Assembly (NCBI GenBank): GCA_047967505.1 | Contig: CM106541.1 | Reading direction: 5' to 3' (one strand) | Source: Dipteris shenzhenensis | Taxonomy: Eukaryota > Polypodiophyta > Polypodiopsida > Gleicheniales | Length of the DNA stretch: 64,000 bases | Part shown: positions 35,794 to 46,379 of the stretch, piece by piece | Layout: each line of letters begins with the position of its first letter | Numbering within the stretch: the stretch's first letter is position 1 | Program-made: the position numbers and the translations under genes | The notes under the pieces: generated by a model | Told to the model about the DNA's origin: nothing | Databases searched by the model: none | The model's input: the letters and a program-made list of their open reading frames with translations, nothing else

Positions 35794-37510
35794 GTGTGCA
35801 TGCTTAAGCCATTTCTTCCTCTATAGTTCCCTTTTGGCCCATTGCGTCCCCGCACATCCATGCAAGAAATTGAAGGATCTCTCACAAATCATTCCCGATT
35901 TCCTCTCGCATGCTCTTCCACAATGTTCTTCGTCACCAAATCTATCTATCTCGCCAGCTTTACTTACCAGTGTTCCAATGATAGGGGATGCTTTGTGCAA
36001 TCAGAAGTGGCACACCATTTTCTTTCTTGCAGGCTAAAGGGAATTTTGTACTTTGTATCTTTTGTAGCAGCATGCTTGCAAGGGGCACATGAAGAGTTTC
36101 CCCTCTCCTCTTGGCACCCTCCCCACTACCTCGAATTCCAGCTCACATGCCCTAGCTTATCTATCTCAATCATAATGTCAAATCCACTGGCCACAGTGTG
36201 CCTATGGAACTACCTTTGATAAGCTCAATGTGCTGCTTTGGGACAAGCTTCCACATTTCATAAGATGCCTAAGATGTTTTCACTTTATTATCTCACAACA
36301 ATCGACCACATGTAGTGTTCAAAGGTGTTGGTGAATGCATGGGGAAGAAATCTTTTGAGGAGAAAAAAGTTCAAGGCTTTTTGTATCCATGACTTGCACT
36401 CACAGATGTCACAAGGAGAAACTATAAAAGGCAAGTTCTACTTTTGGAAGTGCAAAGGATAGACGAAGATTTGGCTTCTGACATTTAAAACCACATACAA
36501 AGCTTTGCTTCTCATACTGCAAGCTCATAATTAGTAGGAGACATATCTTGATTCCCAGGGTGCCCTTGGAATGGGAAAAGCAGTGGAGAAACAATAGTGT
36601 ATACACTAGACCTTTCTAAGCTCTTAGACAAGATGTATAAATCTGTTTACCATGAATACAAAAAATGGTCTCTCATTTAGATGATACTCCTGCTGAGTTC
36701 CCATGGTTTATTGGGTAATAATATACTTATGAGACATGATTCTAACTATGAACATTTTGTGATAACCTTATTCCTTGAAAGAATTTCTAAGGATTCATAT
36801 TTCTAACGAGCTCACTCTCATATGGATAGCACCCATCATGCAAGCAAGTTTCATGTTTGGGACTAATTGTTGATGCATGTTGTTGTGTGGAAAAAGGATT
36901 TGTGGCTAGAATCATCACCATTCTATGTCTGAGCTATGTGATCAATTATTGTATGCATTTTCTTTCCCATCAACAAGATTAATTTAGCTTTTCTTACCAT
37001 GGTCCAAGGTTTTCTTGCCTTTCCAAATAGTTTTGAGATTGTTTGGGATGCAAAGAACATCCTAGATAGCTTAAAGATGAGGTTACCTCACTTGCAAGTA
37101 CTACCATTGTTAGCATACAGGCTTAGAGGACGCAGGTTTTCAAGCAGCATTAATGTGTGATGTTGCCTAATGGCTTTTAAGATGTAGGATTGGAATAGTT
37201 TGTGGCTTCAATGTAGGATATTGAGATAGTCAGAAAGATTGAGATGTTGGAGGGAAGTGAGGTTGGCCAATACCGAGGGGATCTAAGATTTGAGACCCAA
37301 GAGCTTAGTCACTTGCAACCTAATCTATTGCCTCCTTCTTTAGAATTTGTACGCTTTGTCAGTGGCCATGTAGGACTAACAAGAGAGCGTGAGGGTGAAA
37401 ATACTTGCAAATCACTTTCAGATGGATGCACAAGTTCTACCAGTATATTGTGGAGATCTCTCGATCGAGCAATAGTGGAAAAGGCAAACAATCAAGGGCA
37501 AAGAGATGGA
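35722..37510. repeat. Duplicated block, copy B
   Basis: Begins with about 70 bp of (CT)n, then matches copy A as described there. It has its own insertion at about 36,530-36,820. It carries about 100 bp (37,065-37,160) with a frame reading LDSLKMRLPHLQVLPLL that copy A lacks. The right end abuts LINE sequence. Confidence 0.85.
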
Positions 37511-40500
37511 AGTGGCCAAGAGATGGATCCAAATTGATGTTGGTGAAGATACATGGTTGAGTTAGACTGCCCATGAACTCCAAGTTCGTCTCTCTCAAGT
37601 AGAGATACAAAGGGAGAATGGGGACAGACAGTGGACTCTAGAGTACCTCCAAATCTAGCTCTCTTACATGGTACTATTGATGTGACACCACCTTTGCATG
37701 GATTCGACACGGACTTCTATGACAATGACATTCTGAACAGAAATAGTTCACACTTTCTGCTACTGAAAGAGATAGCTTCCTTGCCACCTTTAGAGAATGG
37801 ACCATCAAGGACTCTCATTGCATGACCTCTCTCTCCAACCACTAGCAATAGAGACACCAAACATGCTACAAGGCCCTCATATGTGAAGGTGGTACAAGAG
37901 CTTAGAGGAGGTATCTTCACCCCCCCTTTCATGCATTGTGTTGCTAGCACTGCCAGCAAAGGAGAGCATGAAAAAGCAAGAGGAACTTACAACTCCTTTA
38001 GGCTCCAAAACGCCAGCAATGGGGAGGATTGGAGAGCAGCAAGCTCATCAGGAGGTCGAACAGAATGAGGGACAAGTGGTGCTAATATCAATGGCAAGGT
38101 TAATGGGCTCATTCCAAGCCAAGAAAAAATGAATGCACCGACGCCTAGCAAGCCCTTGTCCCTGCCACCTGAATGAACCAAATGTAGTCGAAGATGTAAG
38201 GGATGAACACCCCAACTGTCAATCAAAGGATGGTGTAGGAAGTGGCTGCAAGTCAATAGGCGCAAGTGGAGGAACCAAGACTCTGGACCTCAGAAGAGAA
38301 GTTGAAAGCAATGCATCAGAGAATGCACGACAACATAAATGACAGACTCAACAGCCTGAAGCTGAGGAGAAATCACCTTCTAAAGGTAAGGTGGTAGCTT
38401 TTCTGGATGAGGATAGGCTTGAACAATCTAAAGACTAGCTTGAATCACATGCCTTAATAGGTTATCTGCTTGACCCTTGACCTCTTGCTGCCTTTCTAGA
38501 GGGATGGCTTAGAAACAATTGGATAAGGAAAGGGCTTGTAGTCACTAGTGTTAGATTTCTAAGAAAAGGGTTCTTCTTTTTTCTATTTAAAACTGAGGAT
38601 ATGGCTTGGAAGGCTTTTCACCATGCCCTCGAAACCATAAGACATCAAACCCTTTATCTAGAGTTTTGGTCCCAAGACTTCAACCCTGATAACCAAGATC
38701 CACCTTTGTACCTATTTGGGTAGAACTCCTTCACCTTCCCTTTTCTTTAGTGTACCAAGATCCTAACCTTTGCAAAAGCTTAGGTCAAGTGATAGATGTG
38801 GAAAAGGAGCAATTCATTAATCCTAGAGGCCATCCCCAGATGTGTGTGTTAGATTGGATGTTGCTAAGGAGATCCCAGAAACCCTGGTGATAGTCAACAA
38901 GAATGGAAGTGTCTATATGGAGCAGCCTCTGGTTACAAGAACCTCCCCAATTCATGCTTTTTGTGTGGGCTCTCAACACACACAATTAAAAACTACCCTT
39001 TAAAGAGAAGTGGACATAAACCAGTATAGGAGCCAGCTCAACAGCCGGCCAATCTTCCTCGCAAACCAAAGTGGACTGTCAAAGGTAGGGCAAAAACCTA
39101 GGACATGGAGAAAACTATAGAAACAGGGACAGATAACAGTTTAGACTAGAAGGTAGAGGCTCAGAAGAAACCTATTGTACAACAAGAAAAGGAGAGAGTG
39201 ACTTTTCCTTTGGCAGCCAACAATACTTTTGAGGCTCTTATTGACCAAGAAACTGAGAAGTGGATATAGGATGCACAAATGGAGGATCTAAAATCAAACC
39301 AGGCTGGTCTAGAGAGTTTGAGGAGGATGTAAATCAAGTAGATGCTAGTACAAGTGAATCAGAGTTAGGAGACTCAAAGGAAGAACTTCCTTTGGCCCAA
39401 AAACTGAGTAACCCTACTGGACCCCCTGCCAAACCTCAAGCCACAACTCTGAATAAGAGAAGGATCTCCCAAGTAAAAGGTTAGAGTGCCCCACCCAAAA
39501 GCCCAACCCCCAAGGCTAAAAGGGGAAGAGTAAGAATGGTAAATAAACCATTCACTTTTCTCACACTTAATGTTTGTGGATTAACTGATCCTTGGAGGAG
39601 TCAGGAATTAGTCAAGTGGCTGAGAGATAGTTCTCTGTCTCCTACATTTCAAGAGGTGAAAGTAACAAATGACACCCTAGATAATAGGCTAAAAAAGGTT
39701 GATATTAGAAGAATTTGGTATTTCACAAGTCACGATGAAGGAAGGGGTGGCACTGCAATTGGGATATTGTCTCATTACAAGGAGTGTGTCATCAAGTGCA
39801 GGCAGGACCCAAACCATAGATGGCTTGCTTTAGAATGCAAAATGAAAAGTTTGGGACTCCCAGCATCTACACTTGGAGTAATAGATAGGCAGGTAATTTG
39901 AGGAGAGAAGCGGGGCTAGATAGAGTGTATATTGCTCAATCTCTAATTGACCAATCTCTAGAAGTCAAGCAATCCACCTTTTCATCCTTCACCTTATAAG
40001 ACCATAAGCTAGTGTTAGCTTGTATTGATTTGGGGTGTGGGAAGAAAGAAAACTCTTGATCTAATGCTAACCCTTCCTTGTTCAAGCTTCAGACAATTCA
40101 AAGACATATTATAGAGAGTTGGCACTTGTCTTTTGCAGACCTGACTCTTTGTCCTAGGGTTGGAAGGATGCTATTGAAAGGGTCCATACAATCTTAAAGG
40201 AATCCAAAAAAAATAGAGCAACCATTAGAGCAAGAAGAATGGACAAGCTTAAAGGATATTGAAGGTTAGGAACAAAGAGCTAGAAGTAATGCTATCAATG
40301 CCCAACATTAGTTATTGGTCAAAAGAAAAGAGGACAGAGTACAAGAATAGATCAAGCTACATGATGCCAAGGTCTACTTTAGCGAATGGTGGGTAGGCAA
40401 GATAGCCAGACCAACTAAGGAGAATTTCAAAAGGATCAGAAAAAAGAGGAATCATGAGGAAATCCCTTGGTTGCAAAAGGAGGATGGGGAATTGGTTAAA

Positions 40501-40545
40501 TCAAAAACAAAAAATATGGAGATCATAGTCAATCACTTCGAAAAG
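37510..40545 (+). pseudogene. Decayed LINE (L1-type), ORF1 and endonuclease
   Basis: Plus strand, stops and frameshifts throughout. ORF1: RPSYVKVVQELRGGIF near 37,870; a DUF4283-like stretch (WKAFHHALETIRHQTL, about 38,600); then a zinc knuckle CFLCGLSTHTIKNY near 38,960 with the last Cys lost. ORF2 starts at 39,536 with the APE endonuclease: FLTLNVCGLTDPW (catalytic Asn), FQEVKVTND (catalytic Glu) and GGTAIGILSHY, open for 121 codons. The linker toward the RT (EEIPWLQKEDGELVKSKTK) ends at about 40,545, where homology stops abruptly. No reverse transcriptase remains. Confidence 0.8.
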
Positions 40546-41130
40546 GAGGAACAGCAGGAGCCACCTCCTCCAGTGGCAGGTGCCAATGCCCATCCAGACA
40601 GCCCTCTAGCTTCAAAGGTTCAGCCTCCGCATCCACCCTTGCAGCAACAGTGAGCCCCAGGAGCTCCAGATGCGACCATGGCAGAAGCCACAGACGCTAG
40701 CCTAATAGAGGCCGTGGAGGAGCCGATTCAGAGCCCCGGCGAGCCTGAACAGTAGGGGGGCCCTCTGGTCCTTATCCCTCCTCCTCCCCTTCCTCCCCCT
40801 CCTCCCCTAGACCCTTCTCCCTCTTCCTCTTCACTTCCCCCTCCCCCTCTAGGGTTCCCCGTGCCCCCTCCCCCCCCCCTTAGCCCCCCCTCCTTTAGTC
40901 ACCCTCACCACCTGTGCCCTGCCCTCAATCTCCCATGTCCCTAGCACTGCCTCTCCTGTCGTCCCCCTCTCCACTTTAGCAGTAGGTTCTTACGCCTCGA
41001 CACACCTACCAGTTGGCAAGGGAACGATGATGCCCCCTTCTGCTTCCTCTTCGCAACAACAGGTACGTTCAGGGAGGGATCCTGAGGGATGAGACTCTCG
41101 TCTTCCCAGTCTGTGGCTCCTAACCTCCAG
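40546..41130. other. Pro-coding C/T-rich junction between two LINEs
   Basis: Plus-strand C-rich tract (ctcctccccttcc-type, with a long C-run at about 40,870) and a Pro-rich reading frame. It could be the 5' polypyrimidine leader of another copy of the neighbouring LINE family. Confidence 0.4.
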
Positions 41131-41199
41131 CCTGGGCATCCCTTACTGCAAAACTTTTGGAGGTTAGGACCATGGAGCTATCTGGAGTTTTCGGACTCT

Positions 41200-42510
41200 T
41201 ATCCCTACCATTGGAGGTAATGCTCATGGTCCTTCAGCCTCGAAAGGGTGCTGCTCCTGCCTGAGAGGACGTTGAGCTCGGGCCTACTGACTCTGTCTAC
41301 TCTACGAAGGGGGGGGAGGCACACGAGAGAGGCCATGGGGGAAATCTCTGGCGAGGTGACCCATCTGTCTGCACCAAAGAAACTGGCTTGGTAACCTAGA
41401 AATATCCACCCTCTGGCGAAGTGTGCCCCCTTCAAGCATCTCGAGAAGGATCAACTTTGGGAGGGACTCTAGGCTCTCAACCACCAATCTGATCCTGGGG
41501 AACTAGAATTGAGGTGGCCAACTTTGGCGGGGACTCGAGCACTGTGCCAAATGCCCGACCAATGGAAGGAAGGATGGCTTGATACTCCTTGGGGAGCCCT
41601 AGGAAGCGGAGTATAATCGGGAAACATGGAACATGGTGTGTCGTATCCATGTTCTCCATTGTGAACCCATGATACCCAAGGAAAGAGGTAAACAAGATGT
41701 GGACCAAGGAGGATGGGGCTCTACTCCACAAGTGTCAAGGTAGTATCAGGGGAGCTCAGCTAGATGAGGAAAATGCCTCGTCCATAGATGATGACCTCTT
41801 GGATGTGGTCTCCTTCTAATGCCAATCTCACCTAGATCCACTCTCACACCTATCTTTGTGTAGGCATGAGGCCCATAATTCTGCCCATAAGCACCTTGTC
41901 CTAGAGGGACTGAACTTCCTATTGTACGTGTTGCTTGTCAGTTGGGGGAAGAAGAACCTTGACGGTCGTGGGATTCGAGGGTGCTGCCATAGAGCCCCTC
42001 TGGCCACAGCAGACCAAGGGTCACCACCAAGGTTTTCTTTCACCTTAACAAGCGCAAATGCTCCCGCTACATGGAGGAAGAAGAGAAACGGGAGAAAAGC
42101 ATCAGAGGGGGAGGTGAAGACGAGGCGGGGTGAGGGGGGGTAAGGACGGAAGAGGAATAAGGCAGGAAAGGAGGGTGGAAGGTGAAGAAGGAGGGGGGGG
42201 GACGAGAAGGCGAGGGCAAGAGGCGAAGAGGAGGCAGGATAAGGAAGCCGACAGGGGGAGGAGGAGAGGAGGAGGCAGAGGGGGGAGGTGGTAGGGGCGA
42301 CAGGAGGCAGAGAAGGCAGAGGGGGGAGGTGGTAGGGGCAGTGGAAGGAGGCGGGAAGGGGCAACGGGGGAGGCAAGAGGAACAACGGGGAAGGGAGAAG
42401 GAGGGGAACGAAGGAAGCGGAGAGGGGAGGCAGGGGGCAGCACGGGGAGACGAGGCGGGAGAGGCAGGGAGGATAGGCAAGGGGAGACGGGGAGGGGGGG
42501 CCACTCACTC
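41200..42510 (-). pseudogene. Decayed LINE ORF1 with polypyrimidine leader (minus strand)
   Basis: Minus strand: C/T-rich leader 42,510-42,067, then a spacer, then a DUF4283-like segment (FPIILRFLGLPKEYQAILPS at about 41,630-41,570), then a knuckle relic LWCRQMGHLARDF near 41,380 with the outer Cys residues changed to Phe. The phrase FLGLP-Y--LLP with the knuckle spacing is shared with the LINE at 46.4-49.4 kb, so both are one family. ORF2 is absent. Confidence 0.65.
42067..42510. repeat. Long polypurine (plus) / polypyrimidine (minus) tract
   Basis: About 440 bp almost only G and A on the plus strand, with repeats of gggggaggtggtaggggc. The long Ser/Pro/Leu frames on the minus strand are composition artefacts or a low-complexity LINE leader, not independent genes. 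Confidence 0.85.
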
Positions 42511-43455
42511 ATTAATTCAAAGAGTGCACTCCCCTGTAGGATCACCAAAATAGATGATAAAAGAAAAGAGGGGCAAATAGAGAGAGTGGAAAAAGGGTGA
42601 AAGAAAAGCTCAGAAGACTATTAGTTTTTTTTTCAAAAGATTCAATGTCCATTCACATGACGTCTTTCTCTTCACAAAACTCTAGATGAAGATACATTTA
42701 GGGAGATCCTCCTCATCAATCAAAGTTATTCCTACCCATTCTTCTTCTATTACTCATAGAAGCAATGACCAGTCATTTCCATGAACCTCACTAAACAATA
42801 CCTCAATCTGGAAACCTTAAAATAGAACTCCGAGTACCTCCGAGTTACCTTCGAGTCTAACTCCAAAGAAAGAATCATATTTAACTTCAAAGAAAAAAAA
42901 AAGTACTTATGAGACACAAACTGAAGCCAGGACAAGTAGAATCAGAAACAATGTGGTCTCCAAGTGATGAGCTTATGCACTGGGCTCCAAAGCATGTATC
43001 CAAGAATAAGGCTCAAAGTAACTTCCCACAAACTGACTGAAAATGGATCACACAAACTCAAAGAGAACCCAAAAACTACACAGCCCAAGACAAGTTAACT
43101 TCAGACCCAAACTTCTCTTGACAACTCAAGGAATAGTCAGCCTCAAAATACTTCGAACCAATAGACCACATGAAGGCTATCCTTCCATTTCTATCCGTAG
43201 CCTGATCAACCACGAATGCTAGTATTTGGTTCCTCTTTTCACACAGCCAATATCCAAATACCCACACATCAAAAAGAGATACACCTTTGCCCACATAGCA
43301 TCCAGAACTTTACTCACTCTCTCGTGCTCACGCAGCTCCAAAAACAACCAGCTCCCATCGATCAGTCCTCTGTGAACACATGCGAGCCAGGCCACATATC
43401 CACAAACCTCACTTTTGTCTATAAAAAATAAACGGTGAGCAACATCCTTCAGTAA
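42511..43455. other. No gene seen
   Basis: AT-rich with A-runs; short overlapping frames only. Confidence 0.5.
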
Positions 43456-43459
43456 TGAT

Positions 43460-43602
43460 CAGTCAACCATCACCACATTCAACCAGGGAGCATCCATTTC
43501 CCTTAGGACTAGCCCTATCTCTGTGTGTGCATTCACTGCTTGATTGCTCCAGCCTCAATCTCTGATGACTACTCCCCACATGACAATCTCAATCTCTCGC
43601 TC
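43460..43602. repeat. Dispersed direct repeat, copy 1
   Basis: Matches 44,905-45,110 in the same orientation (shared actccccacatgacaatctc, aatctctcgctca and the gattgctccagcctcaatctc region). The second copy directly abuts the gypsy pol end, so this may be LTR or leader sequence of that element. Confidence 0.75.
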
Positions 43603-43772
43603 ATCCATTGCTTCCAGTAGGATCCTCTGCGTGCATAGTAGAGACATCCAATGCCAGTAACTTGTCACCCACTATGGCCTTCACGTGATCCATTGCTTCT
43701 AGTAGGATCCTCGACGTGCATAGTAGAGACATCCAATGCCAGTAACTTGTCACCCACTATGGCCTTCACGTG
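43603..43772. repeat. 85-bp tandem duplication
   Basis: Two nearly identical units (atccattgcttccagtagga through ggccttcacgtg) differing at about three bases, so it is recent. A single diverged copy lies at about 45,035-45,110. Confidence 0.95.
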
Positions 43773-44631
43773 ATGGTTTTAGCCTCCTACTCACATCCAA
43801 CCTCAGCTATCACCCACAAGCCTCCAAACCCACATAGTCGTTCTGACCCTCCCATTCAGGAAGCCCCTCGACAAGAGCAACAAATGATCCTTTCAGCAAG
43901 CTCCCATTGATTAGCTCCCAACTGCCACCTCACCATCTAGAAGCTCTTAGATCAGCATCATGATGCCAAGTAGTGCATGGGTATGTTACTTCCCAAACGA
44001 TCCAGGCACCTCAAGATTTCATTATGTGACACGATCAGCCAAGAATCCTAGATTCTTCATTTGCCAATTTCATCTACATGCATGCAGCTTGTTTTGGACT
44101 TAGTATTTGCCACAATCACCCATGTGATGCTTTGCTTTAGCCCCCTCTACTTTCAAAAGAATTTCAACATTTAATGCCAACACCTTTTTCTCCCTTTGAA
44201 CCTACTAGCACCTAACTTTGCCAAAGCCTTCATGCAACACTTTAACATGAATTTACTCACTTATCCTCATCCAATGCTCACAACAAGGGCTGGAAAATGC
44301 CCCAACCAATTACATTCATGGAAACATCCCTCAACAAAGGTGATCATCAACCATAACATTACAAACATGAGAAATAGGACAACAATTAGGAACACATGCC
44401 ATCCCATCACCACACATACGAAATTGGATACCATGCTCTGGATTACCCTGGTGCAACCGCACTGCATTTTCATCATTTTGCAAAAGCATTTACAAATCTC
44501 AAAAAAAAAAATTACATCAGTATAGAGTCTTTTAATGAGAGTGCTTATAAACTCAAAACTACCACCCAGTAGCTATGTGCCTACCCTCCAATACAAACAA
44601 TGCTCAAAAACTTGTTACAGATTTTAGTCTA

Positions 44632-44910
44632 TCATATTTTGCCCACCCATAGGCTGCAGACATTGATGTCTTGTAGCTCAGTTTTGAACATATGCTTCAG
44701 CTCATCTGAAACATCTTTATCCATAAGGCTCTCCATCTTGTCCTCAATCATTACTGCTGGTCCACATAAGCTCACTTGCATTATTCTAATCACATATTTC
44801 TTCAACCTCATACCATTGACTTTGTTCTTGTGCATCTTGCCATCCAGATCCTTAAGCTGATAAGAGCCATTTACAAACCTCCTCACCACACAATATGGTC
44901 CTTCCCATCA
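44632..44910 (-). pseudogene. Ty3/gypsy pol C-terminal end
   Basis: Minus strand from 44,906: WEGPYCVVRRFVNGSYQL, then KDLDGKMHKNKVNGMRLKKY. This is the conserved stretch after the integrase core of plant Ty3/gypsy polyproteins (the WEGPY-NGSY-L-NG-RLK pattern). The frame stays open to a stop at 44,632. The integrase core, RT and protease are missing: upstream the sequence switches to the dispersed repeat, so the element was cut here. Confidence 0.85.
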
Positions 44911-45110
44911 CCATTCAACCAAGGATTATCTAATTCCGTTAGGACTGCCCCTATCTCTGTGCATGGATTCACTACTTGATTGCTCCAACCTCAATCTCTC
45001 ACAACTACTCCCCACATGACAATCTCAATCTCTCGCTCACCCATTTCTTCCAGCAGGATCCCTGGCATGCATAGTAGATATGCCCAAAGCCAATAACCCA
45101 TCACCCACAC
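44905..45110. repeat. Dispersed direct repeat, copy 2
   Basis: See 43,460-43,602. Also contains one diverged unit of the 85-bp repeat. Confidence 0.75.
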
Positions 45111-45529
45111 ATATACTTGAACTTAAGAGATTGCAATTAAGCTGGAATTAAGACTTATACAGCTTAAACACAAAGTGACATCATTGGAAATTGCAATATG
45201 ATTGAGGGGCCAAACAAGATGGGGCTCCCCCTTATCCAAGCTCGCTTTATTCTTGAAAATGGGGATACAAGACCAAGGTGCAATGCACCTTCCAAACTGA
45301 TGAACTCAGTGAAAGCCTAGGACCTAGATACAAGACTCAAGAGCATATGTACAAGGTAGACAAAAGAAAGGACTCCAAGCTCAGGTTTCAACTCTTGGCT
45401 TGCCCAATCCACAAGGAAGAATCTTGCAACAATCACAACTTACATCCAACATTAGAGGCAAGCACTAGTTTCTAGAAAGATAGTAGAAACAACATGAAAT
45501 AGTGTTGTAAATGAGATAAACTTGACAAT

Positions 45530-46110
45530 ACAGACTCCCTACATAACTTGATCCTTTTGTGAGCCTTTTGTAGATGAATTCCTTGATGCCTCTGAAGCTC
45601 CCTTGGGTGAGGAGAGTGTGGAAATGGGGCTGGGATGAGAACAACTCAGAAAAATAGCCTTTAGGCTAGAGAGAGAAAGCCTTAATGGACTAATAGCTAT
45701 AGAGAGAGAGTGCCAATGCTGACCCCAAGGGAGGGGATGTAAGAGAGAATCCGCTGCTGTTCCAGAGGTACAGATAAAGGCAAATTTTTGCAAGGAAAAG
45801 GGGCTGGAACAATAGAGAGAGAAATTATGCAGTAGAGAGAGAAAGACTGCAGCAGGAGAGAGAAAGGGGCTCTGGTTACTCCAAGCGAGGAGAAGGAGAG
45901 AGGATACTACTATTGTTCCAAAAGAGCTGAGAGGGGGCAAATTTTTGGAGAGGAGGGGCTGGAACTGTAGAGAGAGTGTGTGCTACTGTAGAGACAGAAA
46001 GTACTGCTAAGGTGAGAGAATGGCCTGGGGAGAAGCTGGCTACACCCAAGGTGCTGGAGAGGTTCTGCTACATCAACCAAAATGAGGGAGAAGAAAAGTG
46101 ACGAATTTTC
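45530..46110. repeat. GA-rich region with internal repeats
   Basis: Multiple gagagagaaag words. gcaaatttttg-aagg-aaggggctggaac occurs twice (about 45,780 and 45,935). A 133-codon minus-strand frame here is Ser/Leu-rich and low-complexity; it is not called as a gene. Confidence 0.6.
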
Positions 46111-46379
46111 TTTATGTAGGGAATGAAGGGGAGAGGCCTTCTTTTATAGGCTCAGCCCCCCCCAGGCCTAGAGTGGAAGTTGGACACTTGTCCTAGATTT
46201 TTGGTGGGCTACAGTCCCAAAGAAGACAGCTCACAATCTGCCACAAATCTACCAAATTGAGGGCCATACACTTGGCCTGCATGCCCTACCACCTGCCATG
46301 CATGCTGCCACATGTGTGGGACAGGTGGACTGACCTACCAGCTCAGATTCCATGTGGCAATCTGCCATGTGTCACTCCC

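Noticed and set aside
40546-41830. A functional LINE in the 40-42 kb region
   Set aside because: ORF1 has lost its outer zinc-knuckle Cys residues and contains stops; no ORF2.
42067-42548. Three overlapping minus-strand frames of 145-226 codons
   Set aside because: All are products of a polypurine/polypyrimidine tract open in every frame; Pro/Ser/Leu only, no domain.
45539-45940. 133-codon minus-strand frame
   Set aside because: Ser/Leu-rich translation of a GA-rich repeat region; no recognisable domain.
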